Part shown: positions 34,986-48,263 of the stretch, piece after piece | How positions within the stretch are numbered: position 1 is the stretch's first letter | Layout: each line of letters begins with the position of its first letter | NCBI RefSeq assembly: GCF_037893015.1 | Contig: NC_133660.1 | Location: forward strand, 162,248,937 to 162,312,936 | Direction of reading: 5' to 3' | From: Macrotis lagotis | Lineage: Eukaryota; Chordata; Mammalia; Peramelemorphia; Peramelidae | Length of the DNA stretch: 64,000 nt | Translations under genes and position numbers: made by a program | Notes under the pieces: model-generated | What the model saw: the letters and a program-made list of their open reading frames with translations, nothing else | Database searches by the model: none | What the model was told of the DNA's origin: nothing

Positions 34986-36274
34986 CCAAGTCCATTGTTT
35001 GCTGGATGCCTGCCAGCTTTCATGTATATAAAATCAGATCTTCTAAATAGAGTCATATCTAGCAAAAGTTTCCTAGGCAATTCTGCTGAATTAGGGGATG
35101 GGGGAAAGGGAGTCGTCCATGGAGATTCCATTAAGGAGTTCACTTGGGGAAGAAATGAATCATCTAATTATTCTTGCTAGTTACTTACTAAGCCAAAATC
35201 CTTTGATTTATGCTTCATGAGGAATGCAAGTGGTTTCAGAACCCTCAAAATTTCAGGAACCTGGAGTGATCAATCACACCATCCTGGCTACAATTCTGTT
35301 TTAGCCAAAATTCAGTGTTTGCTATATACCTACCTGTCAAGTCTCTGAGCTCTACAAATTTTGATTCTATTTCGGTGTACACTTCATATCACTTTGTGCT
35401 ATACCTATTTAAATAGAAATTAGAATATTGAAACAGAGCATATTAAAAAGCTTTAAAAAACTCACCAAGAACCAAGAGATTAGAGAACAAAACAATTTAT
35501 GTATTTTGTGCTAGAATTTGTGCTAGAAAACAATAACTAATAAGAGTGGTTAGTATTAGTCCTGAGACCTCCCTTCAGTACAATTCAATTACCAAAATTC
35601 ACCTACCTGGTTAGTAAAACAGAACAATCCTTTCATCTGTTTCATCAATCAAGTAGAATCTAGTTTAAAGCTTGTGCTCCTAATTGTAAATACTAAGCTA
35701 AAAGCTACTCTTGTTTCATTTTTCTTTTTTAAAGAGAGTTACTTCATTAGTGTTGCGAAGTTTCTCTCATTTTTTTAATCTTTCAAGATTCTGCTCAAGG
35801 CTCTGATTGGATCAAAAGCCTTCCTCAGCTCTGATCATTTCTTCCTGTGTTTTCTCATCTACACATCTACTATGACTGATTTTGTAATAAACATAAAAAG
35901 ACAAAGCCAGCTCCTTCAGCAGCTGAGATGACTTCAGTGGATCCAATTTTCTAAAATGAGCATTTGGCTTACAGCTGTAGTCACTTTTTTCTTTTTTTTT
36001 TTTTTAAAGGGTTGCTGGGTAAGATTGAAGAGTGATGGCTTAGAAAGGGAATTCAGCTTCTGCCTCAGGTGTTGCTTGAACCCCAGGAGCCAGCATCATG
36101 GGCTCTAATCATCTACATTCTACTTTCTTATTTGTTTTCCACTCTGGAAAATTCACTTATGAAACCACACAAGAGATCATTAGGTAATAAACACAGTTGC
36201 CTCAGGATTTCTATTCAGCTTTTTAATGCTTTTTTCCTTTTGGACACATGCACCAGAATCAATAGTTAGGTCAT
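34986..36274. other. Gene-poor sequence
   Basis: An L2-like stretch lies near 35775-35890 ('attctgctcaaggctctg'). Nothing else recognised. Confidence 0.35.
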
Positions 36275-36545
36275 TTTTTTCATCAATTTTTATTGATACC
36301 TTTTGTTTTCACATTACTAAAATTTCCACCATATCTCTATCCCTCCCACTCTCAAAGCTCCATGCATTATAATGATATTCTTAAAGAAAAAAAGGAGAAA
36401 AGAGAAAAAAATCAGCTGTCAGTCAATACACTGAACAAAATAGAAAGACTTACACATTTCCTACCTTCATAGTATGTCTTTTCATATATATTCTTTGGTT
36501 CCAAAGTTGTTTTTTGTAATATGGCACCATTAAGTTTTTTTTGTT
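36275..36545 (-). repeat. L1-like 3' UTR, antisense
   Basis: 'catcaatttttattgatacc' then 'ccaccatatctctatccctccc' and an A-rich body; resembles antisense L1 3' UTR, diverged. Confidence 0.4.
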
Positions 36546-37195
36546 TTATGATGGTTCATTTTATTTACATTGTTGTAATTATTGTAAATTATAATAATAT
36601 GTTATAATAAATTAGCCCTTTGAGTTTTTATATATTTATTAGTCTATTACCCTAGGCTAAAGGTCACATTCTCATTTACTATTTGTATTTCTTGGGTTTG
36701 AGTGACATTTACTTTTCTGAATTTTCTAGATATATAGTCTGTGTCCAACTGATCCTGGAGCTATAGATAACAATATAATTCAAGAATAGTATTGGCACCA
36801 ATGCAAATTACACTGTTCCAAATGAGATCCACTTTCAAGTTTCTACCCAATTGTATTTTCATGGTCAAATGTAGGCAATATAGAGATATATTTTACTCAG
36901 CTATGCTTATTTGTTACAGGAGACATTAACTGAAAATATATAATTTTTTAAAAAGGTATTGCCCATCATCCTTGATGCTTTTGCCCTGGCAGAATTGACC
37001 CCGGATTCCCAAAGGCAGTTCTAACAGTAGGGCAAACTCAGGTAGGCTTATCAAGCTATTCAGGTTCTTCATGGATGGACCTTTGCCAGCAGCAGGACAA
37101 GTGTGGTCTGAAGAGTTGGTCAAGTGCCGAGAAGATCCTCATCAGGAAAAGGTTGGCCACAGTGTTAGCATTTGGGGAGGGACAGCCTAAGGAGA
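36546..37195. other. Gene-poor AT-rich sequence
   Basis: Nothing recognised. Confidence 0.35.
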
Positions 37196-37310
37196 TTCAT
37201 TTAATTGAAATCAACAAGCATTTATTGACTACTTAACTGAAGGCAAGACAGGGTGCCAGTTCCTAGGGACAATATCTGCCCTCAAGAAAGTTAGATTTTT
37301 ACTCTTAGTG
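37196..37310 (-). repeat. L2 3' end, antisense
   Basis: 'caacaagcatttattgacta' then 'gacaatatctgccctcaag' is antisense L2. Confidence 0.65.
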
Positions 37311-37744
37311 GCAGAAAGTCTACATTGATGGAATAACAGATCTTTCAAAGCAGCATTATCAATAGATTTAAGTTCCATTTCTATATAATTCTGCCCAAAC
37401 TCCAGAAAAACAGGTGTATTATATTGTCATATTCAGGTCCTATAAACAGAAGGCTTCATAAAGTAAGCCTATTATGGCTCCAATCTGAAAATTAAATTTC
37501 TACAATTATATTTCCTATTACCCAGTTGGCCGATATCTTGATTGTTTATTTTAAGCAACAGTACTAAGAAGGTTAAGTATCACCTAAGGAACACAGTATT
37601 TGCAGCTGTAGTCACAGCCAAGACCACTAGATCCCTTAGTATGATTCTATGCTTCCACAAAATGAATATATTAAAATGTACATGGCTTAACAATATTACA
37701 AGGGAAAAAAAGCATTCAACCTCTACCATGCAGGTTTGGAAATC

Positions 37745-38115
37745 ATTTTAGTTCACATTTTTGACCTGTTCTAAATCTTGAAAGAACCATGTAGAAGCAA
37801 TTCCACAGTCTCTGGGCTTCCATTTCTCCAATCAAAGACTTTTCCAGGACATGAACCAGAAGAAAGATGCACTTGTATTACTTTTGTAAGCTCGCCAGTT
37901 CTAGTTGTCAGGAAGTTTTTATATTGAGCCACAATTTGCTCTCTATAACTTTTACCCACTGCTCCTAGGTCTACCCTCAGATCCAAGACAAGTAAATCTA
38001 ATCCTACTTCCAAATGACACAGCTCTTCAGATAAAGATGGGTATCATGTCTCTTCCAGGTATCTCCTCCAGTTCTTCCAACTGTCATATGGTGATTGTGA
38101 GTCTCTCATATTTTT
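37745..38115 (-). repeat. CR1/L3 LINE, antisense
   Basis: 'agttgtcaggaagtttttat', 'cccactgctcctaggtctac' and 'agataaagatgggtatcatg' match the CR1/L3 order. Confidence 0.6.
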
Positions 38116-38154
38116 CATCTTTCTTAGAGTTTGTTTTTTTATCTCTTTCTAAAG

Positions 38155-38420
38155 AGTAATATTTTATTACATTCGTCTACCTTTTTTTTCTAAAGTCAAT
38201 GTTCAATATATCCACCTTATTTCCAGTTCTCTGCAACCATAAAGAGTGCTGTTAGGGTTATTTTAGACTTAAATATTAGACCTTTGTCTTCTTTAAAGTA
38301 TATATACAACAGTGGGATCACTGAGACAGAGCATGGACAAATTAATCACTTTTATTATTTCATGACAAGTGGATTTCTAGAATTGTTAGACTACTTCATA
38401 ATTTAACCAAGAGTCTCCAA
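38155..38420 (-). repeat. L1 LINE ORF2 fragment, antisense
   Basis: 'ccagttctctgcaaccataaag', 'acaacagtgggatcactgag' parallels the antisense ORF2 end seen near 24.0 kb. Confidence 0.45.
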
Positions 38421-38639
38421 CTGCCCTCTAATACTCATAGTTTCCATTTTTAGTAAACTTTGTCAGTTTTCATGAAGTGAAAACTTAGAGTTGTTTAACT
38501 TGAATTCACTTGACTATTAGTGTTCTTGAGCATGTTTTCATGTAATCTCTAGCTTGCAATTTTTCTTTTGAAGACTATTCATTCCTTTGAACATTTATTT
38601 CTTGAAGGGAACCCTAGATCTTTTTTCATATGGTCTACA

Positions 38640-39060
38640 GTTTAAACATATCTCTCCATCTTATTTTATATTTTGAAGATTTTTTTAAAACCAAACATAG
38701 GGCTTTATATTTGTCCCAATTACATCTCATTGTATTACATATATAAATTGTTAAGAATTTTTTCAGATCTGGACATCCAACATGTTAGCTCTTCCTCATC
38801 ATTTGGGATCATCTGAAAATCAGGTGAGCTTAGAAACTTTAACTGTATTAAGATCATGGACAAAAATGTTGAACAGAATAGAAATAATAACTAACACCCT
38901 GGGATACTCTATTTCTAATAGACCTCTCTCTAAATATCTATTGCTATTTTTTTAGTTCAGTTCTTTAACCAACTTCAACTGTACATAACTAATAATTTAT
39001 AATTATACTTTAATTTAGTTCACATCTCTCTATCTTGTTCATTAGACAAGAGATTTTATG
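38640..39060 (-). repeat. CR1/L3 LINE, antisense
   Basis: 'tttgtcccaattacatctcat', 'catttgggatcatctgaaaa' and 'acaaaaatgttgaacagaat' is the conserved antisense CR1-type RT tract. Confidence 0.6.
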
Positions 39061-39064
39061 AAGT

Positions 39065-39745
39065 ACATCTCTTATTTATTTATTTTTCTTATTACATGCA
39101 AAGGTAGTTTTCAACATTTATCCTTTTGCAAGCTTTTGAATTCCACATTTTTCTACTCTGTCCTTTTCTTCCCACCTCTTCATGACAACAAACAATCTGA
39201 TACAAGCTGTGTTTAACATATTCCCATATTAGTCATCTTGTGAAAGAGGAATTAGAATTAAGAGGAGAACAACTATGAGATAGAAAGGAAAAACATAAAA
39301 GATGTTTTAAAAAGTCAACATAGCATTCTTTGCTAGGCATTCAGACTCCATAGTCTTTTCTCTGGAAGTAGATGACATTTTCTATCTTTCAGGATATTTA
39401 TGTCTTTCAGGATTGTCCTTAATCACTGAACTGCTTAGAGGAGCTCCATCCTTCATAGTTGATTATCTCACAAAGTTGCTGTTAATGAATACAATGTTCT
39501 CCTGGTTCTACTCATTTCACTAAGTATCAGTTTATGCATGTCATTCAGGCTTTTCCAAAGTCCAACAACTCGTGGTTTCTTACAGAACAATAGTACTCTA
39601 TAACATTCATATACCATAACTTGTTCATCCATTCCCTAATTGATAGGTAGTCCCTCAATTTCCAATTTTTGGCCACTATGAAAAGAGCTGTCATGAATAT
39701 TTTTGAACATGTGAATATTTTCTCCTTTTTATGATCTCTTTCTCT
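39065..39745 (-). mobile_element. L1 LINE 3' end, antisense
   Basis: 3' UTR ('cttattacatgcaaaggtag') followed by antisense ORF2 C-terminus ('gttctcctggttctactcat', 'catataccataacttgttca', 'aattgataggtagtccctca'). 5'-truncated, inserted next to CR1/L3. Confidence 0.75.
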
Positions 39746-39799
39746 ACAATTAATTTTTAATCCTTTCTTCCATTGACTTTATTGAATGTAATATTTTAA

Positions 39800-40475
39800 T
39801 GTTGTGGTGTTTTGTGATTTTAATGAGGTTTGGATTCGTTCCTGCAAATGACGCTCTCACTCAGTTAAAAATGAAAGTATTTTAATTATACAATACAAGG
39901 AATAGATTGCTTACAGTAGCATCCAATACAGCAGATAATACATAAAAGACAAAGGATTATTAATACTATAATCAAGATAGAAGAGAAAGATAAAGAAAAC
40001 ATCACCAATTCAGGGAGCACCAACTCTCGAGATGTCAGGTCAGGGAACCCCAGTTTTCATCGACCCTCGAGGTCTGAATGGGAGACCACGTACCCCAGGC
40101 AGGATGTCTCCTCCATGGGTGAGATTCCAGTGAGGAGAAGGGGCTTACAACTTTTATACCTTTGAGGACAAAGAAGGCTCAGAGCCATCTAAGTTGAATG
40201 GGATCCAATTCCCTTTTGGCTTCAGGTATAGATTGAATCAATATATTATTTTTTAAGGAAATGCCATTATGGGGCTGTAAGGTTTATTTTTATTAAATAT
40301 CAGCATTGGGAGAATAGCCAGTTCCTCCCAATCCTGTTTTGTCTTTCCCAGGGATGGCTAGTTCCTGGGATGTCAGAAATACAGCCAAATCACATAAGGC
40401 ATACTCCAAATGGTGAGTTCATATACTGGTCATTGCCTCAATTATGGCCTTCATACATATTGAAGAGTCCTTACA
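39800..40475 (-). mobile_element. Solo long terminal repeat of an endogenous retrovirus-like element
   Basis: About 676 bases that start TG and end CA. On the minus strand the order is promoter with TATA-like box (near 40157), a transcribed part, then an AATTAAA-type poly(A) region near 39880. No internal genes flank it, so it is a solo LTR left by recombination between two LTRs. GC content is higher than the surroundings. Family not named; no clear target duplication found. Fossil of uncertain, probably old, age. Confidence 0.6.
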
Positions 40476-40724
40476 CTAATAATTTGGTAATTATTAATTA
40501 GAAATTAGTAATTATCAATTCATGTGGTTAGTAGATAATGTTTAGTATGCCAGATTTTGTGATATTTTTATTAATTCATGAATAACTTTTGTACAGGTAT
40601 AATGCTTCACTCAGAAATATGTATGTTGCTTTCTATCTCCATCCAGTAATTCCCAGAAGTCTAATTTTTCTAAAATTCTACTCATGTGTTGTACTACTTT
40701 CTTATTCATCTTTTTTTGTTGTAA

Positions 40725-41345
40725 ATCAATAACCATTTTTAAACACCAACTATGGGCCAGGTGGGCAGGTATGTAGCACGATGGTAAGAGTGCCAGAGCT
40801 GAGTCAGGAAGACCATCTTTTTGAGTTCAAATCTGGCCTTAGACAGTTAATAGTTATGGACAACTAGTCATTACCCCTCTTTATGTCAATCTCCTTATCT
40901 GTTAAAACGAGCTGGAGAAGGAAATGGTAAACAAACTCCACTATCTTTGCCAAGAAAACCCCAAATGGGATCCTAAACATTACTGAAATGTCTGAACACC
41001 AACACCATATTACAAGAAGCTTACAGTTTAATATGAGAGACAGCATGCAAACAGCTATAGAAAAACAAGCTATGTGCAAGATAAATGGGAAATCAATAGC
41101 AAATTGAAAGGACTAGCATTAAGGGACATCTTAATGTAAGGCTTCCTATGAAAGGTGGGATTTTAGCTGAGATTCAAAAGGAACCAGGAAAATCAGGCAG
41201 TGGAGGTGATTGGATGAATAGCCCGGAAAATGGCTCAGAGTTGTTACATGAGGTATCTGGTCTGAGAAATAGCAAGGAGTGTGATGCCACTGCAGATATA
41301 AGAAGGAAAGAAAGATGTAAGAAGAATGGAAAGAGGTGTGTATAG
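40725..41345 (-). repeat. L2 LINE, antisense, split by a SINE
   Basis: 'aacaccaactatgggccagg' before the SINE and 'gaagcttacagtttaatatg', 'ggtgggattttagctgagat' after it read as one antisense L2. Confidence 0.6.
40761..41003 (+). repeat. Long-form tRNA-derived SINE
   Basis: Sense copy with 'gagttcaaatctggccttag', 'gagctggagaaggaaatgg', 'tctttgccaagaaaacccca'. Confidence 0.85.
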
Positions 41346-42759
41346 ATACAGGGTTGCAAATGAATGAGATAATTATTTTTAACAGCTTTGAAAAGTATGA
41401 GCCAGTATATAAAATAATGCAATTAAAATGCAGAACAAATATATATGTATATATCCCATATATGTTATATATTCATACACATATATGCACGTTTCCCAAA
41501 CAAAGCTGTACTTCCCCACCAGAGTTTTTCTACCACTGTGGCAGTAGAAATCAGGGACCAGAGAAAAGCATAACTGGCATGTTGGCTGATGTTTTGGACT
41601 GCCTCAACTGCAGTTGTTAACCATCATGACAACCTCCTTCATGAACAATCTAATCCTACTTTAGATATAGGTTGTACCCAGGAGAAACCTCAGAAAGTGA
41701 AATGTGAAGTTTGACTATAGTCTCAGATTGTGGGAGAAAACTTTCTTGTAAAAATACTCTGTTCTCTATTGGAAAAGTTACAAAATATATGATCCTTTAT
41801 ACCCACTAGCACTAAATACTCATCCTTTACAAAAGATTAAACCAAGGCTATTAGAGCTAAGAAAACTTCAACTATTGAAATCAATCAAAAGTTTCTTCAG
41901 AAAATGTACTATTAGGTCCTTTAGTACTTTATAATTTCCTAACAAATTACATATGTTCTAGAACAATTTAAAAATCTACCAGCAAGTACATTGCATCGAT
42001 ATTAGTCCTTAATGTCATTCTCTAGCATATAGGTCACTGGCATTTTTATAATGCTTAAGGGTCCTTCCCTTAAGAAGCGACAGTTGGATGGAGGGAGCTG
42101 TCCAAAGCCATTTACATTTACCACAAGTGCTTAGAATCTAACTAGGGTAGTTCATAAATCTAGGCATGCTTGGAGTTCAGCAATTCAGGATGGCTAGAGT
42201 GTGTTCTTTTTAGTGTCTAAAACTTAAAAGTGAGTCAGATGATGTTCAAGATCTCAAAATTAACACTCTAGTCATAGCTCTAGCTTAGAAAATTAAATTG
42301 ACACTCATGAAATCATATCCTCATAAAATGGGAAATCATTACAAAGTGAAACTCTCAATCAACCTCAGAGAAGCAGGGTAGCATTATCCACTCAATACTC
42401 TTGTGAATTTTAAATAAATCCTATGTGCATTCAACTTGGGAACAGAGAAATGGTGATAAGATCAATGGGATGAATATGGGAGCATCCTCTTCCCTTTCAA
42501 GATGGTTACTAATGCTCTTATGAACAATATTCAAAGTGAGAAGTCCTTTTTTTGCCAACTAAAAAGAAATCTGAGAATATGAAATAACATGATAGATAAA
42601 TTATCTCCAAAAGTTCCAAGTTTAGCACAATCCTCCCATAGTTGCCTAATCTAAATTCATCAGTTATTTCCTCATTTCCACAGGTTATTTAGTAATTCTT
42701 CAATTCATGAATAACTTATGTGTCTAGGTTTCCACAACCATAAAAATCTCCTATAAATA
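41346..42759. other. Gene-poor sequence
   Basis: About 1.4 kb without a recognised repeat, exon or gene. Confidence 0.35.
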
Positions 42760-43975
42760 TTTTTGTATGCAAAGGACCTCTTTTTTCCTTGATCTATTTT
42801 CCAAGTCAGTAATTTTTACTTTAAAGTACCTTATATTTTCATCTATTTTTTTTCAGTCACTTAGCTTTGTTATTAATATATCTTCTTGCCTCATGGAGTT
42901 ATTGGCTTCTCTTTGGTCCAGCCTAATTTTCATTTCTCATTGCTTGAGAAAGGTGTTCTACCTCTTTCCTTTTTATGTTATGTTATATTATTTTTCCAAT
43001 TACTTGAAAAGATAGTTTTCAATATTCATTATTTGTAAGCTACTGAGTTCCACATTTTTCAATCTCCCTACCTTCCCACTCTCCCTCTTCATGGCAGAGA
43101 GTAATCTGATATAGGTTGTACATGTACAATTATATCTAACATTTTTCCTTATTATTCTTTGTTGTGAAGGAAGAATTAGAACTAAAGGGGAAAAATTGTA
43201 AAAGAAAAATATATATATATATATTAATTCTTTCAAATTATTTTTTCAATAACTCATTTCTTTTTCAATTTTTCCCCCTCAAGCACTTTTTCCATTTATA
43301 AAAAAAATAAGTCTTTTAAAAATTATTTCATCTCTTCCAGGAATTCTAGCTAAGTTTGTGCTCAAGCTGTGTTTTTCTCTGAGAGATTACCTGTAGATAT
43401 TCTGGAGTAATTCTGTTCTTTTGCATTTGTATTTTGAGTATCCCTGCTTCCAAAATAGCTGATTATGGTGGGGCTCGTATTTTGTTTGTTTTCTTATTCT
43501 TCCAAATTATTCCTAAATCCATTAAGGCTTGGCTCTGCCACACATCTGGAGTGAAGGAAGGTCTGTTTGGTCCTTGGACACTAAGGTATCCTAGGAGCTT
43601 TCACTGCTCCCAGAGTAGTCTGATCCAAGGCAAAGCAAATTCCAATTGCCTGGTCTAAGCTCTGCAAGTCCCCGACTTGGGTTTTGGTCTGTATAAGAAC
43701 AGTTTTCTAGATTCCACCTTTGTCCACCAGCTGGAAAGCTCATAGGGACAAAATTTTAGATTTTCCTTTAGTTTGGGATTCCTACCTTGGTTATTCTTCT
43801 GTAAATTGGAGTAGAGATGCTGGGAGTGAGACTCTGCTGAGAGTTGGGGTGTGAGCCACCCTGCTGAAGCTTGCTTCTGAATTTTTTCCTTTCTCAGTAG
43901 AGTCCAGAGCTTCCTCCTAGAACATTACCCCAGCATGCAGATCCCTATTTCACTTTGCCCTGAATTTGTGACACC
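42760..43975 (-). mobile_element. L1 ORF1 and 5' UTR region, antisense, with nested L1 3' end
   Basis: 'ctattttccaagtcagtaat', 'tcttgcctcatggagttatt' then a higher-GC part ('gtgagccaccctgctgaagc') resemble antisense L1 ORF1 and 5' UTR. At about 42985-43215 an L1 3' UTR ('ccaattacttgaaaagatag') is inserted in the same orientation. Confidence 0.5.
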
Positions 43976-45129
43976 TAAAGGTAAGGCTGAGTTCTCAAAA
44001 GCTAAGTCAATAGAATATATGTTATTCACAGTAAATAGTTTGAAAATGTGGAAATCAGAATAAATGTCTTAAATATTTACTTTCTCATATTAGTCCTAAG
44101 AAATTTCTATGACCAAAAATAAAAATGGGATTTCCAACTTAGAATTTTCATAATGTTAAGAAGTTGAACAAAGAAGCCCCAGACCACACTACATCCAACA
44201 ATTAGGAACAGTCCAGAACATTTTTGGTTACACAATTGTAATTGTCTTCATAAGAGAATGATATCTTTAGACTGTTTGAGCTTTCCTGAGAATTGGAAAT
44301 AATCTTTATGTTGATAAAAGTTTGGGGAAAACTATCCTCGTATGACTTTCTCCATTCAAGCACATTATCTTACAAATACATTCTGTCAGGTGACAGAGAA
44401 TTATACATGAGCCTTCCCTTTGGCCTTTTCAAGTTCTTACCAGTGTGTGTTTTTCAAAACGAAGTTATGTCTCAGCATGTTTTTTGTTCTGCACTCATTG
44501 TAGGATGAGTTGCTTCCTAACTGGTCCTTTTCAGAAAATTTTCCAGTCTATGTTTTAGGCAATGCTTTCTCTGTAGCCTCATTAATTCTCATGTAAATGC
44601 CATATTACACTGTACAAGAAGAGGCTTTGTTAGATGATGGAAACCCTGAGGTTTGTGTTTTTGTTACAAGAAGTAGTTTTATCTGTTTTGGAAAAGGTCA
44701 TGACATTTCCAAGTGCCTACTTATTTTGCACACCATTACACCTCTTAAAAAGTAACAAAGTGCATTGCATCTATCAGTGAAAAAAATCTGCTTTCAGTGG
44801 AAGCAAATAGGGTAAATTCAATCAAAGTTAACACCATCCCCATGGGGACCCCCACAAGTATAAAGTAATGATCTTCTTTCTGAGCCTCATCTCAAATATC
44901 TCCCAAATGAGTAGTTAAGGGGGAAGTTGAAGTATTGGCAATCTATCCATATAGGTATATAGAGATATATAAAATCTCTTTGACTCGTGTATATTTTTAT
45001 ATTTATAGTATGCATAGTCATATGAAAACCAGAGATTTTATACATGTGTGTATTAATCAATAGTTATCGTTTTCTGTCTATCTAACCTATCATCTGATGA
45101 TGTTTGTCCTTTATTCTTTTTTTGTAAAA
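43976..45129. other. Apparently unique sequence
   Basis: No repeat recognised between about 44150 and 44830, unusual for this region; no splice-bounded exon found. Confidence 0.35.
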
Positions 45130-45470
45130 CAAAATACAATTTTTAAATTTTTTTCTTACATTTTTTACCCTAGGTCTATACAAAAGCAAGTCTTAATATT
45201 TACTTCGAAAACCTTGAGTTCCAAATCTTCTCCCTTCCTCCCATCCCACCCCCACTTAGTTACTTGGTATAGGTTAAAAATGTGTAATCATGAAATCCAT
45301 TGCTGCAAAATTCATGTTGTAGAAGTAAAAAGAATCACCCCCCCCCCAAAGAAAGAGAAAACTCAAGAAAAATAAAGTGGGAAGGAAAAAACAGTGTGCT
45401 TTAGTTTGTATTCAGATATCTTCAGTTTTTTCTTTGGGGGTGGATAGCATTCTTTATCTTAAGTCCATCA
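45130..45470 (-). repeat. L1 3' UTR, antisense
   Basis: 'accttgagttccaaatcttctc', 'ggtataggttaaaaatgtg' and 'gggggtggatagcattcttt' with a poly-C run. Confidence 0.6.
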
Positions 45471-45479
45471 GTGAATATC

Positions 45480-45690
45480 CTTTATTCTTGAAGAAGATCA
45501 TGACCTCATGGAGGTATTACCATGACAAGCAAGTGAACTGGATTTGATGTTAAGTCACCAGCCTCACTTTCTCCTCCAGAACCTCCTGGATCCAGTGGCC
45601 AGATATGAATCAGAAAGATTGTAGATGGCCCTGACTGTGAACTGAGGCACACAAAGTTTAAGTGACTTGCCTAGAGTCACTTAGAAATCC
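45480..45690 (-). repeat. Composite SINE with specific 3' tail, antisense
   Basis: 'cttgaagaagatcatgacctc', 'ctggatccagtggccagata' and 'agtgacttgcctagagtcac' are the reverse of the copy at 46397-46712. Confidence 0.75.
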
Positions 45691-46094
45691 CTGGTCTCAC
45701 AGAAGGCAGAAAATATTCATTTCTCAAAATCTATCCTTATAGACTCTACTTAGGAAAAAGAAACTAAAGCAAAAGAGGCAACCAGAGACTTGAGGTACAA
45801 ACTCAGATTCACTTAAGTAAGCTTATGCTCTCCTTGGCATGTACTTATAATTGCCATTGCCACTGGAATGAAGGAGACAAACCACCTCCAACCCCTACTG
45901 AAAGATCAAGAGAGAGAGTGAGCAGAGTCAGTCCCACATGATACACTCAAATGAGATAGGGGCAGAGTCTTACTATATAGTTTTATAACGTTCTAGAGGG
46001 ATAACTCTTCTTCACTCTAATACTCATCATCTTCAATACAATCTGCCAGTCAAGAAATCCACCCTGAATAATCTTTATTTGGGGGTCAGACCAT

Positions 46095-46245
46095 ATATAC
46101 ATATATATATATTATATATATATCATATATATCATACATACATATCATATATAACACATACCTCACATGTCTCTATATCATATATTATATACATATATCA
46201 TACATTACACATATATCTCATGTATATCACATGCATATGCATATA
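46095..46245. repeat. Degenerate TATACA/TATCA low-complexity array
   Basis: AT-rich array of tatatatc, catatatc and similar units. Confidence 0.85.
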
Positions 46246-46396
46246 TATATCATAGAAAGGGGTCAGAGCACATACCTTGCTCTAGGCTAAAAGGACAGTG
46301 TTTTCCCCTAATCATTATTCCAACATATGTATATAATTTGCACATATGTTTACATATATGCATATGCATGTATATGAAGGCACACTCAACTCAAAT

Positions 46397-46712
46397 AGGC
46401 CAGCTAGGTGGTGCAGTGGATAGAGCACTGGCCTTGGATTCAGGAGGACAGCAGTTCAAATCTGACTTCAGAAACTTGCCACTTGCTAGCTGTGTGGCCT
46501 TGAACAAGTCACTTGACCCTGACTGACCTGCATTCAGGACCATCTCCAGTTTTCCTGATCTATATCTGGCCACTGGATCCAGATGATTCTGGAGCAAAAA
46601 TTGAGGTTAGTGACTTAGCACAGTATCCCCCCTCACTCAAATTCAATTCATGTGCCTGTCATGGCATCACCTCCATGATGTCATGGTCTTTTTCAAAAAT
46701 GAAGGACAAACA
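46397..46712 (+). repeat. Composite SINE with specific 3' tail, sense
   Basis: tRNA-like head ('cagctaggtggtgcagtgg'), then 'gaccatctccagttttcctg', 'ggccactggatccagatgat', 'cacctccatgatgtcatggt' and 'gaaggacaaacatt'. The tail is shared with 45480-45690 and probably derives from a partner LINE (RTE-type by recollection). Confidence 0.8.
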
Positions 46713-48088
46713 TTAATTCCATTAATTAAGGGGTTCCCTCCAGCAATATAAACCACAACCTACCCTTGTTGGTTCATCCTTTACTGTTTTGTATGACTCT
46801 TATCCAGGAGATGATCCAGTCAACATGCGAGAATCCAACCTAATTTCTTCTGATACTACAAACCCATCCACAATTCACAATCTGATTAATTCCAGATAAT
46901 CCATGCCTTGGGGTGTGATATTTTATTAGCTTTTATATACTATGGATAAATTATAAGGCTATCAACTATGACAAAGACTGTTCAGAAAAGGAGTAATGAA
47001 AGTAACAGCTAACTTTTAAATGACTCCTTAAGATCTGCTAAATACTTATTATCCATCTGAAGTAGATGTCACAAGTTTTATCACTTCCATTGAACCTGAG
47101 TTCCAAAGCTCACCAGTATGGGATTCTCCTTTTGGTGGAGATCAATGCCCTGTATCCTGTAGGAGGGTGGGACAAAGCTGGTGAGGATGGCAGAGAGGAG
47201 AGTTCTGGCTCTGCAATTCTTCAGAGATTCTTTGACTTCTCAAGGCCTTGTGATGTTTCTTTCACTTCAGCATTTCTGGTTTCTTACTTTGAGAGAGAAG
47301 ATGGATAATGATGCCAATATCATTTAAGATTACTAGAGGAAAAGACTCTAGAATGTAGCTGACATGGATGGGGGTGGCAATCTTCATCATGTCCCTGTTC
47401 TCATATTTCTACCCTAGAAACCTTGAGGAATTTCTCCTTGAGTTCAATCTGGAACTCTTTATATCTTTGCTGAGCTGGGGTAGCTCATTTCCACTGGGAG
47501 AGCTCCTTCATTTATATTATCTAATATGCATTCTCCTAATATGAGCTTTCTCTGATTTCAATTGATTTGGCTACATGGGTTCTTCTGGGTGTACACTGTG
47601 GAACTTGTATTTGGTGAGGAGGGTAAACTTTTGGATGGAGTCCTGCTTCCCCCAATGATGAAAAAGCAATCAGAGGTTAGCTTAAACCTGAAAACCACAT
47701 CCCCTAGACTATTAATACTTATGAGAGCAGTAAGACATAATTCTAGCCCAGTGGCTTCTTTCTTTCAGAAGAGAGCAAAGTGACCAAGTTTCTGACTCCA
47801 ACTTCTTTCTTCTTCCCCTGCCAGGAACTGAAATCTCCTTCAGAGAAGTATAGTGGAAGAAGCCAGAGAAGTCTATTCTGCCTTCCTGAAAGCCACACTT
47901 CCTACCCTTGGTACTTGTGAGGGATGGCAGCTGTTACATCATTTTACAGCTTAAGAAACTGAGGTTCAGACTCATCCCTATCAGATGTCTGGACCTGTGT
48001 CAGGCTGACTCCAAGTTCCCTACCTGATTCGTCTTGTTTTGCTCATGTCAGTATAAATTTTCTGTTTCTACCTCAGCCCAGGAAAACT
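46713..48088. other. Gene-poor sequence
   Basis: An 80-residue frame at 47066-47308 and a 73-residue frame at 47562-47783 have no recognisable domain and no splice or promoter context. Nothing else supported. Confidence 0.35.
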
Positions 48089-48263
48089 AGACTTTCTTTT
48101 TTTTAAGTTGTTTTTTTTTTTGCAAGGCAAGTGGGGTAAAGTGGCTTGCCCAAGGCCACACAGCTAGGTAATTATTAAGTGTCTGAGACCGGATTTGAAC
48201 TCAGGTACTCCTGGGCTGGTGCTCTATCCATTGCACCACCTAGCTGCCCCCAGACTTTCTTTT
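48089..48263 (-). repeat. SINE, antisense, with 12-bp target-site duplication
   Basis: Antisense WSINE1/SINE-1-like copy flanked by agactttctttt at 48089-48100 and 48252-48263. Confidence 0.92.
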
